A program made the translations under genes and the position numbers. This document shows positions 44,186-52,481 of a stretch of 64,000 nucleotides of DNA, in pieces. Location of the stretch: positions 1-64,000 of the forward strand of contig NZ_JACHWM010000020.1 of assembly GCF_014191355.1 (NCBI RefSeq), read 5' to 3'. The stretch is from Methylobacterium sp. R2-1 (GTDB lineage Bacteria > Pseudomonadota > Alphaproteobacteria > Rhizobiales > Beijerinckiaceae). Under the pieces are notes generated by a model that worked only from the letters and a program-made list of their open reading frames with translations, did not search any database and had not been told where the DNA came from. The number at the start of each line of letters is the position of its first letter. Position 1 is the stretch's first letter.

Positions 44186-45009
44186 GTCTTGGCACACCGA
44201 AGATCGTCCCCCTCAGAGATCTTGCCGCCCGCGTGACCGACGGCAGCTCACTCGCCCTCGGCGGCAGCTTCCTGCACCGCGGTCCCTTCGCCCTCGTGCG
44301 CGAGCTGATCCGTCAGGGGCGCAGGGACTTGGAGGTCATCAAGCAATCCCCCGGCTACGATATCGACATCCTCTGCCGCGCCGGGGCGCTCGGTCGGGCA
44401 CGCGCCGGCATCGTGGCGATGGAGGGCAATTTCGGTTTGGCACCGTGGTATCGGCGCGCGGTCGAGACCGGTCAGATCCGCCTGGAGGAGCACGCCTGCG
44501 CGAGCCTCACCGCGGGCCTGCGCGCGTCGGCCTTCGGCGTGCCCTTCATGCCCTGCGGCGGCATTCACGGCTCCGATCTGCCCGCCCTGAACGGGTGGAA
44601 GACGGTCGAGGACCCCTACGGCAGCGGCGAGACGGTCTACGTCATCCCGCGGATCACCCCGGACTTCGCCATCATCCACGCCAACGAGGTCAGCGAGGAG
44701 GGTGACGTGCGCGTCTACGGCACCTCGCACTGGGACCGCATCATGAGCCGGTCCGCCAAGCGCGTCCTCGTCGTCGCCGAGCGCGTCGCGTCGGGCGCTT
44801 CCTTCCGTGACCAGCCGGAGCTGACCCTCGTGCCCCATTTCCTCGTCGAGGCCGTCAGCATCGTCCCCGCCGGTGCATGGCCCGGCTCGTGCTGGCCGCA
44901 CTATGCGGTCGATTACCCGGCAGTCGAGGCCTACATGGACGACGCCCCAGGTGTGCTCCAAGCCCACCTCGACACAGCACCCGAGGCGCGGGAGGCGGCC
45001 CATGTCTGA
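44182..45009 (+). CDS. Family I CoA-transferase-like alpha subunit (GctA/IpdA-like)
   Basis: The GTG at 44182 overlaps the crotonase stop (GTGA) and has GGGAG upstream, giving 275 residues. Features are LALGGSFLHRGPFALVRELI, VIKQSPGYDIDILCRAGALG, VAMEGNFGLAPWYRRAVETG and RLEEHACASLTAGL. The order resembles glutaconate CoA-transferase alpha and IpdA. The Glu in RLEEHA may correspond to the glutamate that IpdA uses for ring-opening hydrolysis; this alignment is from memory. It overlaps the beta subunit by 8 bases, so they form one complex. Confidence 0.85.
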   Translation: MSLGTPKIVPLRDLAARVTDGSSLALGGSFLHRGPFALVRELIRQGRRDLEVIKQSPGYDIDILCRAGALGRARAGIVAMEGNFGLAPWYRRAVETGQIRLEEHACASLTAGLRASAFGVPFMPCGGIHGSDLPALNGWKTVEDPYGSGETVYVIPRITPDFAIIHANEVSEEGDVRVYGTSHWDRIMSRSAKRVLVVAERVASGASFRDQPELTLVPHFLVEAVSIVPAGAWPGSCWPHYAVDYPAVEAYMDDAPGVLQAHLDTAPEAREAAHV

Positions 45010-45733
45010 GTGGTCCGCCTTCTCCTACGTCGTGACGAACCTGGCCCGGTTCGTGCGGCCGAATGAGATCACCTTCAGCGGCGTCAACTCGGCCCTGCCG
45101 ATGCTGGCCTGCCTGTTGGCGAAGCGCGCATATCCGTTCGCCTTCACCTACATCAACGTGGCGGGCGGCGTGGACCCGAGTCCTTCGCAGGTGCCGATCT
45201 CCTCCTCCGATCCGGTGCTGGCGGAGGGCTCCCGCTCGATCTTCGCCAACGAGGACTTCTACGACCTCTGCACCCGCGGGCAGATGGACCTCTGTTTCCT
45301 CGGTGCGGCTCAGGTCGACGGGCTTGGACGCACCAACGTCTCCTGCATCGGCGATTGGCACGCCCCAAAGGTGCGCCTCCCGGGCGGCGGGGGCGGCGCC
45401 GTGATGCTGCCGACCGCGCGCCGGGCGGTGACCTGGCGAACCGAGCACTCCCGCCGGACCTTGGTCGAAACGCTGGATTTCATCACCGCCTCTGGCGGCA
45501 TGCACGGCGTGGTGACGCCGATCGCGGTCTTCACGAAACGCGATGGGCGCCTCGTCCTGGCCTCCTGGCATCCGGGGGCAAGCCTCGACGAGGTTCGGGA
45601 TCGGACCGGGTTCCGCTTCGAGGCCGACGGAGCGGAGCCGACGCCGCCGCCGACCCCGGCCGAAGCCGAGGCACTCACCGCTCTCGACCCGGACGCTGGG
45701 TTCGAACGCGATGCGGCGATCCGCCTGCGCTGA
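45002..45733 (+). CDS. Family I CoA-transferase-like beta subunit without the catalytic Glu (GctB/IpdB-like)
   Basis: The 243-residue product has TFSGVNSALPMLACLLAKRA, YINVAGGVDPSPSQVPISSS, MDLCFLGAAQVDGLGRTNVS and SCIGDWHAPKVRLPGGGGGA. It aligns by eye with glutaconate CoA-transferase beta (VESGLMDCSP; FIGGAQIDPYGNVNSTSIGD). The catalytic Glu of that VESG block is replaced, reading NVAGG here. Without it the covalent CoA-thioester mechanism cannot run, so the pair is more likely a CoA-ester hydrolase of IpdAB type. It is translationally coupled to alpha. Confidence 0.85.
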   Translation: MSEWSAFSYVVTNLARFVRPNEITFSGVNSALPMLACLLAKRAYPFAFTYINVAGGVDPSPSQVPISSSDPVLAEGSRSIFANEDFYDLCTRGQMDLCFLGAAQVDGLGRTNVSCIGDWHAPKVRLPGGGGGAVMLPTARRAVTWRTEHSRRTLVETLDFITASGGMHGVVTPIAVFTKRDGRLVLASWHPGASLDEVRDRTGFRFEADGAEPTPPPTPAEAEALTALDPDAGFERDAAIRLR

Positions 45734-45762
45734 CACAAGCATATAATGGGAGGAGCCAGGGC

Positions 45763-47238
45763 ATGACGGCATCGATCAGCGCGCGCCTGCGAGAGGCGAT
45801 CGCGCAGCATGCGCAGGCCGGCCGGACGGCTATCGCCGGACACGCGCCCGTCACCTACGCCGAACTGGGTCAGTTGATCGACGGCTACGCTGCGGGCTTC
45901 CGCGATTGGGGTATCACGCGCGGGGTCAAGGTCGGCATCATCGCACCGAAGATTGTCGCTGCGATCGCCGCCTACTTCGGCGCCATGCAGGCAGGAGCCT
46001 GTGTCTGCTTCATTGAGCCCGGGCTTGCGCCCGAGGCCGTCGCCGAGCAGGCAAAGACGGTCGGGATGCGCCACCTCGTCGTCGATGAAAGTCTGATCGA
46101 CCGCTTTGCAGATCAAGCATCCCAAAGCCTCTCGGTGCAGGGTTTGGGCATCCTGAACAGCGGCGGCGCCTTCGTCGATGACGGTCTTAGCAGCAATGAC
46201 AGCGCTATGCTGCTATTTACCTCGGGCAGTACTGGCCGACCGAAGGGCGTTGTTCTATGCCACGATAACCTGATCTGTAATGCGGACGGGGTGCTACACC
46301 ACACCGGCACGAACTCGCAGGACCGGCTCCTTCACGTCATGCCACTCTACCACACGAACGGCGTCAACAATCAGCTGATCGTTCCGTTCCTAGCCGGCGC
46401 CAGCCTGATCCTCCACGACCGCTTCAAACCGGAGACCGTCATAGAAGCGCTACGGAACGACGGGCCCACATACATGACCGGCGTACCGACGATCTACGCG
46501 CGGCTGCTCCCGCATCTCGAACCCGGCGAACGGTTTCCGACTCTCCGCTTTCTCCGCTGCGGCTCGGCACCAATCACGCCGACGCTTCACCAGCAGATCG
46601 AGGCCGCTTTCGGCGTACCGCTGCTCGTCTCCTACGGCTTGTCGGAGGCTACCTGCACCTCGACGATGAACCCGCCTGAACGTCGTAAGATCGGCACGAT
46701 TGGCACAGTGCTGTCCGGGCAAGCCGTCCGCCTGTTCGATCCCGTCACCAACGCTGAGGCTGCGCATGGAAGCGAGGGCGAGATCCGAATCGCAGGGCCC
46801 GCCCTCATGGCCGGGTATCTTGGGAGCACGGAGCAGCCGATAGTCGATGGCTGGCTGCGGACAGGCGACCTCGGGCGCTTCGACGACGATGGCTTCCTCT
46901 CGATCACCGGTCGCATCAAGGACGTGATCATCCGCGGCGGCGAGAACATCTCTCCCGCTCTGATCGAGCGTCATCTGACGACACATCCGGCCGTCCGCGA
47001 CTGTTGCGTGGTGGGTGCACCGGACGCCGATCTCGGTGAGGTGCCGGTCGCCTTCGTGGTCTTGAAAGAGGGGGAGCGACTCGACGAGCCCGCTCTCAAG
47101 GCCTTCGTGAAGGGCTCTCTTGCACGCATCTACGTACCTGCCGAGATCCGCGGCGTCGAAGTGTTACCAACGAACAGCGTCGGTAAAACCGACCGAAAAG
47201 CTCTGCGGAACATCCTGGCAATTGAAACCCATCGCTAA
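45763..47238 (+). CDS. Acyl-CoA synthetase (class I adenylate-forming)
   Basis: The ATG at 45763 follows GGGAGGAGCCAGG, giving 491 residues. Motifs are MLLFTSGSTGRPKGVVLCHD (P-loop), VSYGLSEATCTSTMNPPE, DGWLRTGDLGRFDDDG, GRIKDVIIRGGENISPALIE, and the C-terminal lysine in NSVGKTDRKAL. It makes an acyl-AMP and then acyl-CoA. The N-terminal domain is short compared with long-chain FadD, so a short, cyclic or substituted acid is likely. It is the last gene of the IclR operon, so it may activate the substrate or recycle a product acid. Confidence 0.9.
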   Translation: MTASISARLREAIAQHAQAGRTAIAGHAPVTYAELGQLIDGYAAGFRDWGITRGVKVGIIAPKIVAAIAAYFGAMQAGACVCFIEPGLAPEAVAEQAKTVGMRHLVVDESLIDRFADQASQSLSVQGLGILNSGGAFVDDGLSSNDSAMLLFTSGSTGRPKGVVLCHDNLICNADGVLHHTGTNSQDRLLHVMPLYHTNGVNNQLIVPFLAGASLILHDRFKPETVIEALRNDGPTYMTGVPTIYARLLPHLEPGERFPTLRFLRCGSAPITPTLHQQIEAAFGVPLLVSYGLSEATCTSTMNPPERRKIGTIGTVLSGQAVRLFDPVTNAEAAHGSEGEIRIAGPALMAGYLGSTEQPIVDGWLRTGDLGRFDDDGFLSITGRIKDVIIRGGENISPALIERHLTTHPAVRDCCVVGAPDADLGEVPVAFVVLKEGERLDEPALKAFVKGSLARIYVPAEIRGVEVLPTNSVGKTDRKALRNILAIETHR

Positions 47239-47714
47239 GCCCAAGCCACTTGCAGGCAATCGTGTCGGCGCGCCTGTGACCTGAGTGGTGCCAAGACGTC
47301 ATCACCAGCCTGAAATCCACTCCTTTTCAAGTATTATATAGACTTGCTGGGATCCTCCTTCTTTGTGACGGTAGCGGACTGGGCGCAAGCCTTAGTGCAC
47401 CCAGCTTACTGCAACTGCCGCTGCATAACTGCGACTGATAGCAATATCCTCCAGCCGAAATTGTCTGCTCCGTTGCCTCGGCAGTTTAGAAGCAACCAAG
47501 CCACGCTCGCTGAAATTGGCCTTGTAAATACGCATTCAAGCTACCTGAAAGCGGACTCTCTAAGGGACTGGCATAAGCCCTTTGGCCGGTAGCGGTATTG
47601 ACGGCGGCCGTTCTCGCTGATGATTGGCTCACCACGCGTACGAGGGGGCGCTCTGACTAACAGGGCGTGTCGGTCGGACAGGACAGTTAAGTCAACGTTG
47701 ACGGAGTTTCTGAC
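47239..47714. other. AT-richer intergenic stretch
   Basis: This 476-base stretch is less GC-rich than its surroundings. A plus-strand frame at 47344-47592 lacks a ribosome-binding site and family pattern. I see no terminator or RNA gene I can support. Confidence 0.4.
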
Positions 47715-47975
47715 GTGGCAGACAGAGCGCAGCGCCCGCAGTCAAGGACGGCCTTGGTCGCCTCTGTCGCCTTTGCCATCGTTCTAGCCGCGGCCGGTAC
47801 GGTTGGATGGCGCTGGTACCACTACGTTACAGCCGGAGACTCGCCCTACGATGAGGTCGGGATCGAAGTGAACCGGAGGCTGCCTGAGTCGCTTCGCGCC
47901 TGGGGTTGCGCGCGTATCAAGGAGCGCTTTCCGCGTGCGGTACCGCCCTACGGATGTCAGTCGGGGCAGGTCTGA
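47715..47975 (+). CDS. Small membrane-anchored periplasmic protein, 86 aa
   Basis: A GTG start has GGAG 10 bases upstream. A membrane or signal segment (ALVASVAFAIVLAAAGTVGW) is followed by a polar domain (YDEVGIEVNRRLPESLRAWG) with two cysteines (WGCARIKERFP, PYGCQSGQ). The two cysteines could form a periplasmic disulfide. No named family is recognised. Confidence 0.55.
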   Translation: MADRAQRPQSRTALVASVAFAIVLAAAGTVGWRWYHYVTAGDSPYDEVGIEVNRRLPESLRAWGCARIKERFPRAVPPYGCQSGQV

Positions 47976-48120
47976 GCCTTCGTCACCTCGACCTCTTCCT
48001 CGGGAGCGTCTGCCGCAGAGTTTCTATAGTCCGGAGAGTCCCGGCCAGAGCGATGCCGGCCTCCTGTCGCCCCCAGTTGCTTATGCCGCTGCGCCTGTCT
48101 GGCGGGATTGCAGAGGCTTC

Positions 48121-48138
48121 GGCCTGACCGATCAGGCC
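48121..48138. terminator. Perfect inverted repeat at the end of the excisionase-like gene
   Basis: GGCCTGA and TCAGGCC arms with a CCGA loop. The TCA (48132-48134) is the stop codon of the minus-strand gene, so the stem contains the stop. No T run follows. Confidence 0.45.
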
Positions 48139-48500
48139 GCTACCATGTGCTCGATGTCCGCGCGCGTCGTGTAGACGCATCCGCTGATCTTCGCGTGTCC
48201 CAGGTCGGTGCGTGTCGCGGCAATGCGCAGTGCCAGCCCCGACATCGAACCGTCAGGGAAGGCGCTGCGCGCGGCCAAGTCGAGCGACAGCGGCGTATCA
48301 GCGGCAATCTCCGATCGGCTTAGATGCGAACACCTCGCCTCATCCTCGCTCCCTCGCCCCCTCGCCCCCTCGCCCCCTCGCCCCCTCGCCCCCTCGCCCC
48401 CTCGCCCCGACGGCGACTTCGGCGAACATCTGGCCGGATGACAAGGTGCCCTTGGTCGCCTACGCAGAAGCTTAGCCATTTGGCCTCGATGCCCTGCCAT
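48132..48500 (-). CDS. Excisionase-like small protein preceded by an 8-bp repeat tract
   Basis: The last 50 or so residues, SLDLAARSAFPDGSMSGLAL then RIAATRTDLGHAKISGCVYT and TRADIEHMV, match small excisionase/MerR-type helix-turn-helix proteins seen in Methylobacterium phages and islands (AARIAFPDGSMxxxGLRxEA ... FTTLAxIExM). Upstream in the same frame are 7 tandem copies of an 8-base unit coding a GGEGARGR-type repeat, which is not family-like. No good start codon lies between the tract and the conserved domain, so the true start is uncertain. Expression may depend on repeat number. Confidence 0.5.
   Translation of the reverse strand: MAGHRGQMAKLLRRRPRAPCHPARCSPKSPSGRGGEGARGRGGEGARGRGSEDEARCSHLSRSEIAADTPLSLDLAARSAFPDGSMSGLALRIAATRTDLGHAKISGCVYTTRADIEHMVAA
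48351..48406. repeat. Seven tandem copies of an 8-bp unit (CCCTCGCC)
   Basis: TCG recurs at 48354, 48362, 48370, 48378, 48386, 48394 and 48402, exactly every 8 bases, with perfect units from 48351 to 48406. A unit length not divisible by three means each gain or loss would change the reading frame of the overlapping minus-strand gene. Confidence 0.9.
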
Positions 48501-49035
48501 GCCGATCCGGCGCGGGTACCGCTTCTTCTACCCCATCGACTCGCCGCAACTCTCAACGGGGATCCGTTTCGGCCGCACTAAAGGGCGATGCGAGGCATGC
48601 GCCCGTCCGGGTAGGCGAACCGTGTTCTGCCTGGGCGACGGGCGCTGGTGGGACGAGGAGGCGGCTTCCTGGCGCGACGGAGCGGGGCAGATCGTCTGCC
48701 TCGCGGCCGGTGTCGATGACCTGCTCGGGGCTGCTCGCACTAAGCGGATGGCGCTGGCGGCCGCCCACCGAAACCACGACACGGCCGACAACAGCCCAAC
48801 CAACCTCGCGGCCTTTTGCCAGCGCTGCCACATGGTCCACGATTGGGCTGAGCACCAGCGGCGGTGGTGGCGGGCGCTGTTCCGGCGGACGGCGTTGGGT
48901 GATCTGTTTCGCGGCCCCGACAGCTGGCTGAAAGCAATCGGATCCTCTCGTGCACCGACTGCGGGTCAGGCCAATCTCCCCGGTACGGCCCTGCAACGCT
49001 GCAGGCAGAACACTCGGGCATCCCACAATTTCTAA
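48499..49035 (+). CDS. HNH-type zinc-binding protein
   Basis: The 178-residue product begins MPIRRGYRFFYPIDSPQLST and has a cysteine pair in GRCEACARPGR. A later block reads AAAHRNHDTADNSPTNLAAF, then CQRCHMVHDWAEHQRR. The pattern AHxxHD ... N ... CxxCHxxxD is the HNH core with a Cys4 zinc site. These proteins are common on prophages and islands, as nucleases or in packaging. The last 40 residues are not family-like. It starts back-to-back with the excisionase-like gene. Confidence 0.7.
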   Translation: MPIRRGYRFFYPIDSPQLSTGIRFGRTKGRCEACARPGRRTVFCLGDGRWWDEEAASWRDGAGQIVCLAAGVDDLLGAARTKRMALAAAHRNHDTADNSPTNLAAFCQRCHMVHDWAEHQRRWWRALFRRTALGDLFRGPDSWLKAIGSSRAPTAGQANLPGTALQRCRQNTRASHNF

Positions 49036-49153
49036 TATTATTTAGAACAGGGTTACCGAAACTTAACCATGGTAGACGTGCGACAGATTCAGCAAGAAAC
49101 CCTGCATTTTTAGGGCCGTTTATTAGAGAAGAAAATTCTCTGGAGCTCATTCC

Positions 49154-49495
49154 ATGGTTTCATCGCGCTTTCCTGATGCAGTCGTTGTTTGGCTCGATCC
49201 TAGACGTCGAGATTCTGGTGTCAAATTTGTTGAGAGTGTTCCGGAAGCCCTCTTCGCGTTGCATCACCACGGCTTGGAAGAGGTTATTCGAAGTGATCGT
49301 TCGGATCTTTGGAAGGCGGCTGCAGGAGCGTTAGTGCAAGCCGAGGTCGATCCAAACACAAGCAACTTGCGAGCAGCCTACGAGGCCTTCCTTCGACTAG
49401 TGAAGTTTGTTGCTCCGGTGCCATCAAGGGTCAGGATGATGGTCTCTCCCCGAAGGCCGCGTGAGAGGGTAGATACGCTCTTCCTCATGACATGA
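49154..49495 (+). CDS. DUF982 family protein
   Basis: The 113-residue product has FPDAVVVWLDPRRRDSGVKF, VESVPEALFALHHHGLEEV, DLWKAAAGALVQAEVD, and NLRAAYEAFLRLVKFVA, the order of DUF982 (a beta hairpin, then helices, ending in (A/R)xAFxxAxxxA). The family is restricted largely to Hyphomicrobiales and has no known function. The upstream 100 bases are AT-rich and could hold its promoter. Confidence 0.65.
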   Translation: MVSSRFPDAVVVWLDPRRRDSGVKFVESVPEALFALHHHGLEEVIRSDRSDLWKAAAGALVQAEVDPNTSNLRAAYEAFLRLVKFVAPVPSRVRMMVSPRRPRERVDTLFLMT

Positions 49496-49893
49496 CCCTG
49501 CATCACAGAGAGTACGTCCGGGTGCTGGACGCAGGGAGATAAAGCCCCTGTTTATCCCGTAGCCAAGCCATCGAAACCAGACACTGATCGCGCCGGTATC
49601 TCGGTGCCGATCAGGAGCCTCTGAACGGTGAATGATGTGAGACTGGCATCCGCCGGTCAGCCCCTACGGCTAGAGGGACGCGCCGGCCGCACGCGAACGA
49701 GGTGTACGCGGCAGCCGGCTACACTCGCAGACGGGAGCCCTGACGCTTAACCGCCGCGATGGGAAACCGGACTGCTTCCAGGCGCTTCGTGCCTTGCGGC
49801 TCCCGCCATGAACAGCGAACCAGCTCGCGTCGGGATCGGTTACAGCACCATCCCGCAAAAAACGCTGTGCCTCCGGTCAGCGCAAGAGCAGCG
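49496..49893. other. Non-coding stretch
   Basis: This 398-base stretch has only short, Arg-rich chance frames on both strands. No hairpin, repeat or RNA pattern stands out. Confidence 0.45.
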
Positions 49894-50112
49894 ATGAAGT
49901 TCGTCATCACCACGAACACGCCGGATGGGCCTTTGTCCTATCAGACCGTGTCGCCCGAGATCGCCCTGGCTCGTGCCAAGGTTCTTGCGGAGACGTGGCG
50001 GCAGGACGTGACCATCCAGGATATGAACGGTCGCGTTTACGATCTCGACGCGTTCGACACCTGTTTCGTCAGGTCCGGCTCAGACGGTGTGGTTCCGGGT
50101 CGTAAAAGCTGA
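49894..50112 (+). CDS. Small hypothetical protein, 72 aa
   Basis: I chose the ATG at 49894 because MKFVITTNTPDGPLSYQTVS starts a beta-rich fold typical of small hypothetical proteins in this order (helix ALARAKVLAETWRQ, then TIQDMNGRVYDLDAF). An open extension upstream is Arg-rich and unlikely. It converges with the phasin-like gene 2 bases downstream. Confidence 0.55.
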   Translation: MKFVITTNTPDGPLSYQTVSPEIALARAKVLAETWRQDVTIQDMNGRVYDLDAFDTCFVRSGSDGVVPGRKS

Positions 50113-50114
50113 GG

Positions 50115-50360
50115 CTACGCCCTCAGACGCTCGGTATTCGCAGCCACGTGTTCACGGTAGCGCGCAAACACGGTCTCGTGCGTGCCGCCGGTCAATAACG
50201 TGGTGGTTGCCTCAGTGGCGGCCGCGATCTTCTCGAACACCATTGAATTCATCTCAGCCCATCCTTCCTGACCGCCCCAGGCGAGCCGTACCAGACGCAG
50301 TTCGATGACCCGTTGCGCCTCAAGTGCGAGCAGCAGGGAAGCGAAGAAGGGATTGAACAA
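50115..50360 (-). CDS. Phasin-like small protein, 81 aa
   Basis: The product reads MFNPFFASLLLALEAQRVIE, then LRLVRLAWGGQEGWAEMNSM and VFEKIAAATEATTTLLTGGT, then HETVFARYREHVAANTERL. This is an amphipathic helical pattern like short phasin_2-type proteins, which coat polyhydroxyalkanoate granules. Functional assignment is tentative because the family is defined by weak patterns. Confidence 0.55.
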   Translation of the reverse strand: MFNPFFASLLLALEAQRVIELRLVRLAWGGQEGWAEMNSMVFEKIAAATEATTTLLTGGTHETVFARYREHVAANTERLRA

Positions 50361-50568
50361 GCAAAAACTCCCGACCGCGTGAGGCAGCAGGGTGGCAACC
50401 GGCGCCTAACAGTGGGTGATCCCAATCTGGGCAGTTAGTCGCAGGGATTGATGGTTCGTCAGCGCACCAGCGTAGGGAAGCTGAAGGTGCAGACAGCCTC
50501 TCGTTGGATAGGCTGACGCTAAGCCAGCCCATCGCTTTCACTCCTGGCTACGAGGGGCCGTCCTCAGA

Positions 50569-50778
50569 TCAGCCGACCTGGAGCTGACCGGCCGACTCCT
50601 TGCCACTCCTGCGGTCGATTTCGACCTCGTAGGACACCTTCTGGCCCTCAGCGAGTTCGCGGAGGCCGGCGCGCTCAACCGCAGAGATGTGCACGAACAC
50701 GTCCTTGCCCCCATCGTCAGGCTGGATGAAGCCGTAACCCTTCGTGCCGTTGAACCATTTCACCGTGCCAGTTGCCAT
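50569..50778 (-). CDS. Cold-shock-domain protein (CspA family)
   Basis: The ATG at 50778 has an AGGAG site 10 bases upstream; the product is 69 residues. It has both RNA-binding motifs, KGYGFI and VFVHI, in MATGTVKWFNGTKGYGFIQP and DVFVHISAVERAG. It binds single-stranded RNA and DNA and melts secondary structure, acting at low temperature or in stationary phase. The long untranslated region upstream is typical of regulated csp genes. Confidence 0.95.
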   Translation of the reverse strand: MATGTVKWFNGTKGYGFIQPDDGGKDVFVHISAVERAGLRELAEGQKVSYEVEIDRRSGKESAGQLQVG

Positions 50779-51158
50779 GTGTGTGTCTCCTGTTGCGGAC
50801 GAAGAACCTAACCTCCCAAGTGGGCTTTTTGTGCCCGGAAGGTTGGCTTCCTGAGGCGCAGATCCGTACCCGATCCTTAATCTCCGGGCAGCGGCCTCTT
50901 CCTCATGGCCTCGGTTTTTCGCCGTGTGAGGCTGCCGGATGGCGTCTCGCAGATGATCTGCGCGGGTAGGCTCCGGGTACCTGCCTCGTCGGCCGGGCCA
51001 TATCCACCGCAGCGAAATTCGCGAGGCCAACAAGTGCCCCTCCACGTCTGCCAGACGGTGACAGGCTGCCGGTCTCTTCCTCTGCTCCAGATGCCGGGAC
51101 CGACGGGAAGCCGTTATCGCATGAGCGAAACACCAGCGACAGGTTGTGGCGGCTTGAG
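50779..51158. other. Upstream region of the cold-shock gene
   Basis: No other gene is visible. A small stem (CCCA-AG-TGGG followed by CTTTTTG on the plus strand) lies near 50815 and may fold in the csp 5' untranslated region or end plus-strand transcripts. Confidence 0.4.
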
Positions 51159-51926
51159 TCAGTTCCCCTGCAAGCTGACCCTCACCGCTGCCCCTTGCAG
51201 ACCGGACGGGTACACGACTCGCAGGTTAGCGGTTTGAACCTGCTGCCCGTCAGAGGCTGAAGAAGGATCCGACAAGCGCCGCTGGTTAGCTAAAAGCTTG
51301 TCCGCCTCATGCGCGGGAAGCGCACCATGTGGAGCTACCATCGCAGCCAAGAGCTTACGCGTCTTTCGATCAACAGCGGACGAACGGCCAGCTGGCTCGA
51401 ACTCCGCTGCTGCGTGTCGCTCCCCCGTCTTACCCTTGAATACCCTCGGGCCGGAGGTTGTGATGACGATGTCGCCCTTGCGCAGCGTGCTGTCATGCAT
51501 GAATGCTGCGTCTGGATTACCCGCGTACTCCCGCAGATCGAGAGAAGCAGCGGGGGGCTGCGCCTTGTCCGGCGGCGCGGCTACCTTCGCAGGCTTCGGC
51601 AGTGACGCGTAGCGCACCTTCGGTTTCACCTGCAGTTGCGATTCCTTCAACTGCCGGCGGCGAGCTGACTGGCGTCCATCCCGCAGGCCGTCGGCGCGCC
51701 TAGCCGAGCCGGAGCCACTGTTCACCTGCCCGTATGAGGAGGATTGGTCGGCAGAAGGGGCGATCGGCTGCGGAGTTTGGGCGGGCTGAGGTGAGAAGAG
51801 CTGCTGGAACAGACCGCCGAGCCCGCCTTCTTCCGCAGCCCGCACGTGTGCGGCGGAACTGACCACAACACCGCATGCGGTCACTGCAACCATCACATGG
51901 TGAACAGCGCGTACCTGGGGCAGCAT
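51159..51926 (-). CDS. Exported hypothetical protein, 255 aa
   Basis: A signal peptide (HHVMVAVTACGVVVSSAAHV) is followed by a low-complexity region (GGLGGLFQQLFSPQPAQTPQ), a basic stretch (RRRQLKESQLQVKPKVRYAS), and a more ordered part (RKGDIVITTSGPRVFKGKTG; FEPAGRSSAVDRKTRKLLAA). Similar exported proteins with RKGDIVVTxxGxRVF occur across Methylobacterium without known function. It is probably periplasmic. Confidence 0.6.
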   Translation of the reverse strand: MLPQVRAVHHVMVAVTACGVVVSSAAHVRAAEEGGLGGLFQQLFSPQPAQTPQPIAPSADQSSSYGQVNSGSGSARRADGLRDGRQSARRRQLKESQLQVKPKVRYASLPKPAKVAAPPDKAQPPAASLDLREYAGNPDAAFMHDSTLRKGDIVITTSGPRVFKGKTGERHAAAEFEPAGRSSAVDRKTRKLLAAMVAPHGALPAHEADKLLANQRRLSDPSSASDGQQVQTANLRVVYPSGLQGAAVRVSLQGN

Positions 51927-52181
51927 GACACCTCCTGAGCAGCCCCGAGATGAGGCTGACTACAGGGCGCCAAACGACGGCCTGTCAGCAGGGGTTCCTA
52001 CCGAGCACTCTTCATGGAAACCAACGGCTGTCGGCCTCTACCCAGCATGGTATGCCACTGCGGGCAGCAGCCTGGGATCTCAGTGCTTTGCCTCTGGCGC
52101 GAGCGATGTTGTCGTTGCCGACACTATGAGATGAGACGGCTACAGGTGCTAAAGCGTGTTGAAAGCCGCCAGAGGGTGCAT

Positions 52182-52481
52182 TCAAGAATTGTAAGAAACG
52201 AGAGAGTTCACTAAGGAGCCGCACTCACGAATCAGGGTCTGTGCCTCCTCATCGCTCGCCGAGGCGCGCTCGGAACCGGAGTGCTGAATTTCGTAGACAT
52301 CGTACTGTGCGGTAGCACTGTCGGCGTTGACGTAGCCAAAGCTGCGTGTGGGACGGTCGGCGTGGCGATCGATGAGACAAACTGCGTCGGCAGGTGAAAT
52401 CACATCCCCCGCCGCACCGAATCGAGCCGTGTCGCCGTAAACGCGACCGGTAGCTCTTTCGATCACGATGAAGCGTGCCAT
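52182..52481 (-). CDS. Hypothetical protein, 99 aa
   Basis: The ATG at 52481 has a GGGAGG site. The product starts MARFIVIERATGRVYGDTAR and contains GDVISPADAVCLIDRHADRP and YDVYEIQHSG. It is a soluble alpha/beta protein with no recognised family. Confidence 0.5.
   Translation of the reverse strand: MARFIVIERATGRVYGDTARFGAAGDVISPADAVCLIDRHADRPTRSFGYVNADSATAQYDVYEIQHSGSERASASDEEAQTLIRECGSLVNSLVSYNS

Noticed and set aside
47344..47592. Plus-strand frame of 82 residues
   Set aside because: No ribosome-binding site; composition does not look coding.
48351..48406. CRISPR array
   Set aside because: The repeat is an uninterrupted 8-base tandem tract without spacers.
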